From Halichondria panicea (taxonomy: Eukaryota > Porifera > Demospongiae > Suberitida > Halichondriidae): DNA of 64,000 bases. The stretch is from the NCBI RefSeq assembly GCF_963675165.1, contig NC_087377.1, forward strand, positions 9,193,122 through 9,257,121, read 5' to 3'. This document shows, in pieces, positions 56,084 through 64,000 of the stretch. Both the position numbers and the translations under genes were made by a program. The notes beneath the pieces were generated by a model that saw nothing but the letters and a program-made list of their open reading frames with translations, was not told where the DNA came from and did not search any database. Each line of letters opens with the position of its first letter. Position 1 is the stretch's first letter.

Positions 56084-56739
56084 ACTAAACTTTATTGTAA
56101 AGTAATCAAAACACTTACAGTGGAATCCATATTGCTTACACAAATTCCAAAACACTGAAAAATTAACTTAGCATTGAATCATTAATTTAAAATCATTTTC
56201 CTATAATTTTAGTGCCTACGGTATATAAAGGTTTTATTTGCCTTTTATAAGCTATAAGGTGAACAGGTTAAGAAAATACATGCTCCCGCGGCAAAAATGT
56301 AATGTACCTAGCAAGAACATTTTTAATAACCGACAGTTGAATGCATAATTATAGTCTTTACAGAAAGACTCCAGCCAGCTGCTCAAGGATTACTTAAGGG
56401 CTTCCATTGGTTTCTAGTGCAAAATACAGATTGTGGTGAAAATAATGACTCACAAGCTGGAAATACCAGGCACGTATAAATTTCCAACCAAAGTTGTCTC
56501 ATTGCTAATAATTATTCTACCAATTTTGAGCATTATGGACGTGGCCTAATTTTAGTCGTCCTCACTTAATGATGATTGCAACGTAGTGCGCAGTGTAGTA
56601 ATTATAATTATGCACTTTTATGAGCTAAAAGTTAATACTTGCACCAGCACACAGCAAGTATATTTATCACTGAATGATAAATGGACCCATTAAATGCAAC
56701 TTTAAGTACAAATGCATTGTACAGAATCAGCCTAACACA

Positions 56740-57887
56740 TATGAGGGGTGAGTAGTGCCAAAAGGAGGATGTTTTTAGGAGGGGGGTGTTTGTTTGGTGG
56801 CGGCGGCTTAACCTCGAAGGTGTCGGCGGGTGTTTACTTGCTGGCGGCGGCTTAATTTCGAAGGTGGCGGCGGGTATTTAATAGGTGGCGGCAGCTTAAC
56901 CTCGAATGTGGCGGAGGCTGTTTCCTTCTTCTATCTATGGTGGCGGCATGGAGTGTAGAGACTCTATCTACGGTGGCGGCGGCTTAACCTCGAGGTTACG
57001 TCGGGTTTTACTTGGTGGAGGCGGCTTAGCCTCGAATATATTAATGTGGATGTGAATAAGATAATGTTGGACCACTTGACCTTTAACTAATTAAAGTTAT
57101 CTTGGCAGACTACTTCTCAAGCTTGTTTTTAGTGTCTGGGAGGGATTGTGGAGTGGTCAAGACCAGTCCAGACAGTTGCTCTAGCGCTGACCTGATATCA
57201 GGCTGCTCATGGTCTCGAGGCTAGCTAGCACAGGAGCAACCCTCTGTTTCTCTATTAGCTAAGGTCAAGTGGTTCTAACCTCATCTATATTCACGGCTGG
57301 CCTTTACATTTTCGAGGCTAAGCCGCCGCCACCAACCACATTGCCGTCACCAACTGACACTCGCCGCCACCCTGGAGGTTAAGCCGCCGCCAACAACTGA
57401 CACCTGCCGCCACCCTCGAGGTTAAGCCGCCACCACCAAGTAAACACCGCCGCCTCCTAATGCACCTATCAATGTCAAGCCCCACCCCTGACATACGGGC
57501 AGTATAGGGGCATTAGTAGGGGGTTATACTGCTTTTAGCACTCACTTTCCCCCCAACACAGGGGCTTTTGCATCAACATTTTTCCCAGCAATTTTGAGGG
57601 CGGGGCCAATGTTTGCGCATGCGCATCATAAAGTTGCCATGTGTTAGATTAGCTGACAAAAAAATCTAAATCCCCTGTTAATCCCCAGTGTACCCCCACC
57701 ATATATACAAGGGATTGATAGGGGATTATACACATGAGGAACCCCCACCCATTGGGCATTCATTAATTGAAAATGTATAATCCCCACCCAATCCCCTATA
57801 CTGCCCGTATATCAGGGGTGGGGCTTGACATTGATAGGTGCATAACACAGCAAATTCGTTTTCTTTTGGCACTATTCACCTCTCATA
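56740..57887. mobile_element. 1.15-kb element with GGCGGC minisatellite arms, 6-bp duplication
   Basis: Ends TATGAGGGGTGAGTAGTGCC and the near inverse (GGCACTATTCACCTCTCATA). Left arm carries repeated GGTGGCGGCGGCTTAACCTC units, right arm the inverse. AACACA flanks both sides (56734-56739, 57888-57893). The right arm is interrupted by 57461-57842. Confidence 0.75.
57461..57842. mobile_element. 382-bp PIF/Harbinger-like MITE, TAA duplication
   Basis: About 50-bp inverted ends starting TGCACCTATCAATGTCAAGC. TAA on both sides (57458-57460, 57843-57845), as expected for Tourist-like MITEs. Confidence 0.7.
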
Positions 57888-58806
57888 AACACATAGCTCA
57901 CAATCATGTACATATACCTAACCAACCTTTGCAGTCTGTGAACTCTCAGTATTCTGGCTAGGCCTTATCTTGTCACTCTTTGTTATGATGTGCAAATCCC
58001 AATTTTTGTTAATTGTTTGCGGCCCCAATTTTATATACATAATACTCCGGAAGTGAATTTATGGCTGTGGTTACCAAATTATACCACAATACTATTTATT
58101 GTTATAGTAGCCTCAATAATTTTCGTGGGAAGAGATTATATGCATGGTTGCATTTAGCAGCCAGGTTGTGTATTGATTGATAAGACGAATTCTTATAATT
58201 ATTGTGTCTACATGCATGCATGTCTGTTCTTCATAATTAAAGAGAGTAACAAGCACTAAGGTTGTGTATGCGCAAGTAAGGTATACGGTTAGTGTGTTTG
58301 TGTAGAATTGCTATACAGCTGCTCCAGGGTCAATGAAGTGAAAGTAAGAGCTTTTATTGGCTTCTAGTAATTATGTTTTCAATTTTGTGGGTTTGCAAAA
58401 TACAGCTTCGTTCTTAATACTTTGAGGCCATTGCAGTCTTTTCAGAGTTGTGCGTAGCAAAATCTGTTGCCTAAGTAGGCTTGCACTAGCGAAATAGCTA
58501 GGGCAGAGTAGTAGCTGCAAGAGTGGGCGGAATTGACTTAGCCCACTAATTAGCGTTTCTTTCAAGGATACAATCCAAAAGTGAGAGAGAGAGTATCGAA
58601 AAAGTAGATTACACTTGGATTGGTGAGTGTGCAAATTCCAAGCCCATGACAGATACAGGAAGTCACGTTGCTCTCTGCATACATCTGATGCACAGTACGC
58701 CTACGTTCGATATACTCTTGATACATCTCAATGCTGTAGTGCGCACTTCGTCTTGTGATAAGTAAGACGCATGGAATGCAATAAAATTAATGCATATGCA
58801 AAATGT

Positions 58807-59146
58807 TACAGTAGGTCCGGCTCTCTGAAAAATCAGTCACCTCGACATACCGGTTGTTTCGTTTGGCACTGATTGCTAGCTTGATCTTTACTGCACAAAA
58901 CTCGCTCGGCCACTCGCTAGCTCCTTCGTATAGGTAATTTTACATGTTTATTACGGCCGGATATGACGTTTTGGGTGTGATTTGGCAGATAAATTGGATT
59001 GCACTTTAAATAAGGAGCATTAGATTCAGGGTAGGGTCATTTTTTAACTGTGGCTATTTTCTGAAAAGCAGCCACCTCGCTATTGCAACCAAACTGCACT
59101 GTCCCAATTGCAAGGGTTACCATGCAGAGTAGCAAGTGTCTACTAT
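58807..59146. mobile_element. Degraded pogo-type MITE
   Basis: Left TACAGTAGGTCCGGCTCTCT, right AGTGTCTACTATA, interior boxes GCAGCCACCTCGCTATTGC and CACCTCGACATACCGG. Same subfamily as 14893-15249, more decayed. Confidence 0.5.
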
Positions 59147-59899
59147 ATTATAAGATACCAATTTATAAGCCTGAAGAGTCAAAATGTCTCGTGTTAAAGT
59201 GACTTTTATCACACTGCACTGGTATAGCCGTCATGAGATAGGCCATTCTTTTTTCTCCCCATTATATTGTATTCTTGAAACATGTACCGTAAATATCCGA
59301 TTATTCTCATCAAATATCCGACATAATAATTTAAGACGTAAACACAACACAAACTGACACAAAACTAGTGACTCTCAGTGTTATTTTGCTGACTTGGTAA
59401 TATTCTCCTTCAGCCATTGTCTTGCTGTGAGGACGTCGTTATGCAATTAAAATACGGCCAAAAATCGACATTGATGCCTACTATTAATTCCCACTTATTC
59501 TAAAATTATTCCCGCACAATTGATCAGGGCCTAGTATGGGTTATTCAATTGTTCTCACCTGTCCATAAACATTTATATCACCTGTGTTTCCAAAGCCTGC
59601 CTATTATTCTCGTGATAGATATAGCATGAGACAGAGTAATTTATGAAATATGCAGGCACAAGCACAATTGAGGGTGAAGCCCCTGATGAATTATGCTCGG
59701 AATAATTTTAAATAGCATAATAGGAATGATATTCATTTTGGTAAAGATCATTACATTAAGTTTTGCATAACGACGTTTTCATGACAAAAATTCTGAAGGT
59801 CAATATTCAGTTCAAGCATGGATAAAAAAAACATATAGGGGGAAGCTTCCTTCTCAAACTGCTCAGTTTCCCCTAAGCGAAAAAAATGACATTATTAGA

Positions 59900-60003
59900 A
59901 GCTGTTAGTTTTCTTCGCATTGCAACCGTTGAGCAGTTATAGCTGGAAAACACAGACACACAGCTTTACCATATCCCTCGTGCGGCTACACCTCGGGGCA
60001 TAA
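59900..60003 (-). repeat. Fragment of the GCGTAGCCG dispersed repeat
   Basis: Reverse-oriented piece (GAAGCTGTTAGTTTTC, GCATTGCAACCGTTGAGCAG, CGTGCGGCTACACCTCG) of the 9719-10515 family. Confidence 0.7.
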
Positions 60004-60049
60004 TTATGAATACCATAATTATGCTTACATACATGTATAATTATATATG

Positions 60050-60265
60050 CATCCACTTTGTTGTTACGATTGATATATGCTGTTAGTCCTTTAGCATGTG
60101 GAAGAAATGCTGTTCCCGGTATTATAAGAATGGGTGACAGGTGCATGTGCTGAGAAAACGTGACCTAAATTCTGCATGACTTCCTGTTATAACAGGTGGA
60201 ACAAATTCACAATGCAAAGTGCGCAATAGATTGCTGTTGTGTTATTTAATCTGATTCATAAGGCT
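60050..60265 (+). repeat. Direct repeat, copy 1 of 2 (second at 61740-61995)
   Basis: Shared order of blocks: AGAAATGCTGTTCC, CCTAAATTCTGCATGACTTC and ACAATGCAAAGTGCGCAATA. Copies are 1.7 kb apart and moderately diverged. No gene seen in either or in the region between them. Confidence 0.6.
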
Positions 60266-62226
60266 GTGTGCTTTGTGGAGACCATTCACCATTATACTAA
60301 CTATTCACCAGTACTATAAGTGTGTGTATATTCTAGCTATGAAGTAATGCACATAATTATATAGCTGACCATGCACATTAATTGTATATAAGGCATGTTA
60401 TAATGCGTATGAAATATTGCCTATATAATAGTAATTATTTTTTATCCTTATCAGTGTTTATCTCTCATTGGAGCTCAATTAATTGGACTACTTCTATAAT
60501 GGGTATGTTTCTTCTTATGTTGTATAACTGTTGCATGCGCTACATGTATGTAATAGCATAGATTGATTGGCGTGGTATAGTAGATTGTGGTCAAGGGCCG
60601 TTATAAATAGGCCTGAGATCACTACAAGGGCCAATATAAGCTGACCATACAATCTATAATAGTCGATCATAATTTCTCCTTTTAATCTGCTGAAAAGCAT
60701 TGAAGCACATAATTATATATATTCTTTCTCATTCAGCATATTCTTTTTATCCCTGTTATAACTTGATTATCGTGCATGTCTAATTGTGCTCAGTGACTAC
60801 TATTTGATTATAACGTAATAGTGTAGTGCATGCATGCATGCACTACACTGCATGGCTGTACATGTGCCCAGAGGAGTTGGACTGGGTCAAAAGGTCACTG
60901 AATTAATCACTGAGCTTATGTTTTGGCAGTAATTTGCAAGTGTGACTGCTTGTCGCACCCTGATTCTTGTGATAAATTAGCCTTTTCATGTTACTGCTGC
61001 TGCAAATTAGTTAACTTTTAGCTACTGCGCCCCTACAAGAGAAAGCGTGCAGTCTAGGGGTGACCTCACACAAAGGTCGTTGTTCTGTCATGTCAAACTT
61101 GTAGTATTATTAGACAGTTTACAGTAAGCTTATGTAATAGATAGCTCATGTGATGTATGATGTCATTATTGATTTTACCCATGCATGTGTTGAATAGTAA
61201 AAACTAGCTAATCTTATCTAGATACATCGAAGCTCTAGATCATAAGAACCACACATTACAAAACTAACCTCTGACCTTTAGAAAGTAAAGAGCTACAGCG
61301 GTTTTCAGAGTTATTGCATCTCTATTGAAGCCCATTAGGGCAATTCACTTCCTAGGTAAAGGTCACCACTAAGTCGGAAGTGAGGCCTCGTGGAAGTATC
61401 GAAGTGAAGGCGATCGGGAATCCATATCTATATGTATCTTGTTCCCAGAATGAAAAGGTGGCCTGCTAGCTAGAAAAGAGCTTGGTAAATAGGTTCAAGG
61501 TTCAAGTATTTCTTAATAAAGGCTTCGTGACCAACCTCCTCTGGGCTGTGTCTTTGGGACACCAGCACATGGTATTTTGTATCGCCATGCATTTTGAATT
61601 AAAAGGCTCACCATAGTGTCAGTCTGTACACAGCTGCATGCACGTTGATCCTCCACATGCATGCAGGGTCTGGAGGCAGTTCATCAAGAAGCTATATTAG
61701 TGTAAATTTCCTGGTATATGGTGGCTGTGCTTTAATTATACGAACAACGTATTTATGTATATAACTATTATGCATTCACTTTGGTGATACGAGATTGATG
61801 CTGTTAGAATCGTTTAGCATGCATGCATGGGGAAGAAATGCTGTTCCTAGTGTCAACATAAGAATGTGTGCGTATAATTATACTGAGAAAACTTAACCTA
61901 AATTCTGCATGACTTCCTGCTATAAACAGGTGTGACAAATCTACAATGCAAAGTGCGCAATAATAGATACTGTTGTGTTAGTTAATCTGATTCATAGAAA
62001 CATGTCTGTACAGACTGGAAGCGACTTGGCCTATCCAAGTTTTCGCTGGATAATAGGCCCATGGCCATCTGTTAGTGTGTGTAATTAGTTTGAATCAGTC
62101 TCCTTGTTTGTTCATGCGTTACACACCCTTTTACCTGACGCACTTTGATGTCTGACGGAGTTCGGCGACTTACTATATATACATATAGCTATAATTATTA
62201 CATGGCTAATATAAACATGCAGTTTA

Positions 62227-62455
62227 TAGACTGGAAACCACGTTCCTTTCTTTTGGGAATTCGAAAGAGGACTGGCCAGCTAGGTGACTATCAATGACTC
62301 GTCCCAAAGGAATGTTTGGAATGTAACTACCGTGACACAGGAAACCACACCCTTTTCACTGGACCACTTCCGCAAAATTTAGTACAAAGAAGAGTTGTTG
62401 ATAGTCACCTGGCCAGTTCGCTTTCCGAAAATAAATGGGCGTGGTTTTCAGTCTA
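62227..62455. mobile_element. MITE with TAGACTGGAAACCAC ends, copy 2
   Basis: Left TAGACTGGAAACCACGTTCC, right GGGCGTGGTTTTCAGTCTA, with inner mirrored CTGGCCAGCTAGGTGACTAT blocks. Same terminal sequence as 1315-1635, different interior. Confidence 0.6.
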
Positions 62456-62807
62456 CGCTATTCAGTCTATTTATTGGCCCGGTATAGTAGCAAAGGTCAT
62501 TATGCCAGAGATCACTATCTACTAAAAGGGTTGATACCAGGAGCACATGATGGGAAGGAGCATTCAACTGTGTAGAATAGCTTGTTGTCTAAGTGACCAA
62601 ATAATTAGTTAATGCCCAGCCAGAGTGCAATATATGGCATGTTGCACGAGGGCGCCTGCAATAACTATAGCTTGTTGCCCAATGACGTTAAACTCGTCTG
62701 ACTGGTCATATAAATCGTAATAAAAGACATGTGTTTTGAAGGAATTTAGTGTATTCATTATAGTTTGCTGAATTCCATAGTAAATTTTTAGGTTTTCTTA
62801 CCACTTC

Positions 62808-63640
62808 TAGTTTTACTAGTGTTCAAGCTGGCGCTGTGCTAATGCCTCTCGCCATGTTTTTGCTTTCGCTGAAAAGTATTAGAGTGTTATATTAGTTTCT
62901 ATAATGAATTTTATATTAAAGTTAGCTTATCTATATAAAGTCACTGAGAAGAAAAGACTTATTTACATGCATCTATTGTTGTATTATGTGGCTTACCAGG
63001 ACCTCAAGAAAGAAGAAAATTGATTCTTCCAGGATCTGTGTAGTTCAGTGTATATAATATCTAAGAAGAAAAGACCTGTGCACATGCATATTGTTATCTA
63101 TATTGTTATATGGTAGTGTTTTGTGGCTTACCAGGCCTTCAAGACAAAGATGATTCTGCCAGGAGGTCTTGGATATTATTTCTCACACATGGGGAATGAG
63201 CGCGCATGCGCATTACATCCACAGGAATAATTAAAGGGTGTGTCCAAAGAGATCAATTTTCACAATTAATGGCTACTGCTAGCTAGCTGTTTTAACAGAT
63301 ATTTTCTGAGTATTGTAGCTAACAAAAAGCTAGCGCTTTAGTGCAAGGCTAACTCATATGTTGAATAGAAAGTTTTTGCCGACAGATGATGCTATGAAAG
63401 ATTCTGAAGAGACTGCAACAGCCTTCAATGTGAGTCAAACTAGCCATAACTCGAGAAAGAAGCTTTAGTTTGCTAATCCACGAATCAAAATCCAAGAGAA
63501 CGTGGCTAGAAGCCTATAGAAGCTGTTAGCTTTCGTCGCATTGCAACCGTTGAGCAGTTACAGCTGGAACAGACACACACACAGACACACACACACTCAG
63601 CTTGTATCCCTCGTGCGGCTACGCCTCGAGGCATAAAAAG
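62808..63640 (-). repeat. ~0.83-kb dispersed repeat, copy 3 (reverse)
   Basis: Reverse copy of the 9719/20513 family, with a CA microsatellite near 63575-63597 corresponding to the GT run of copy 1. Includes TAATGCCTCTCGCCATG at one end and CGTGCGGCTACGCCTCGAGG at the other. Confidence 0.8.
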
Positions 63641-63683
63641 TAGTAACCTATAAAAGGGACCAAATGAGTTATTGGGTGGGATG

Positions 63684-63765
63684 GTGGCAAAAACGAAAAG
63701 CAATTTGGCCTGGAATGTCATTAAAAGGTCATAATTAGGGAAAGTTCAAGTGATGTCCGACCTCC
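63684..63765. repeat. Unoccupied site for the 3653-4811 element
   Basis: Reads CGAAAAGCAATTTGGCCTGG, then TCATTAAAAGGTCATAAT, then TAGGGAAAGTTCAAGTGATG without interruption. The same two flanks at 3600-3652 and 4812-4860 are split by the 1.16-kb element. Confidence 0.85.
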
Positions 63766-64000
63766 TCTGGGATGGTGGGGCATAAGTCCCAAATGGACAT
63801 CTACTGCATTTACACACAGTGCAAGTGCATATAATAGCAATATATGGTTGCCATGGTAGTGATGCAACATGCCATATACTGAGCACTGGATTGCTTTGAT
63901 CTGCCCACTCACTATAGTTACATGTAGTTGTAAACTATGAATATATTATTGCCAATATACTTACATTCAGAGAAATGCTGCTGTGTTGTCAGCTTAATTG

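Noticed and set aside
1-64000. tRNA, rRNA or bacterial-type regulatory features
   Set aside because: I scanned for conserved tRNA boxes and rRNA cores by eye and recognised none; a covariance-model search would be needed to exclude small RNA genes.

Overview
This is a draft-assembly eukaryotic window: there is a run of 200 Ns at 5656-5855, genes have short GT-AG introns, and no ribosome-binding sites or operons are seen. It is AT-rich and crowded with DNA transposons and miniature inverted-repeat elements. The domain content is animal: NIDO + AMOP + VWD, sushi/CCP, fibronectin type III, and single-pass receptors with tyrosine tails. Together with compact introns and many pogo-like elements this suggests an early-branching metazoan, most likely a sponge. 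That placement is an inference from style, not from a marker gene.

Layout. (1) 1-5600: nested DNA elements, two of which can be compared with unoccupied paralogous sites elsewhere in the window (49.7-50.1 kb and 63.7 kb). (2) 5.6-12.3 kb, minus strand: a Mesh/SUSD2/MUC4-like gene (signal peptide, NIDO, E-set, AMOP, VWD) with several frameshifts and one in-frame stop. (3) 12.5-27 kb: no convincing gene; MITEs, an interstitial TTAGGG tract, a ~150-bp tandem array, a decayed Ty3/gypsy reverse-transcriptase remnant and a retroelement 3' end. (4) 27.1-33.5 kb, minus strand: receptor A. (5) 33.9-38.8 kb: a four-level nest of transposons, each bounded by its own target-site duplication. (6) 39.0-42.6 kb: a broken pogo/Tigger-type transposase followed by a gene with a tandemly repeated exon, a C48 (Ulp1-like) protease domain and a PHD finger. 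(7) 42.7-49.1 kb, plus strand: receptor B, an inverted copy of receptor A with a different 5' end and a different cytoplasmic tail. (8) 49.2-64 kb: repeats and MITEs, with one possible extra 3' exon at 54.3 kb.

The main observation is the receptor A/B pair. The two genes lie head to head and have almost identical ectodomains (Cys-rich Ig-like, FN3, FN3-like, sushi). Receptor A ends in one membrane helix and a short tail with an ITIM-like VAYGHV. Receptor B ends in one or two helices and a duplicated tyrosine cassette. Read by eye, the ectodomain exons differ at about 18 amino-acid-changing codons and 2 silent ones, while the introns are almost identical. This layout resembles vertebrate paired receptors or invertebrate allorecognition receptors; that function is an inference.

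The second observation is a transposon family with termini TAGCCTCGATTCCAGGCCG and 9-bp target duplications. Copies run from 47 bp to 1.65 kb, and two of them carry fragments of the same RecQ-like helicase.
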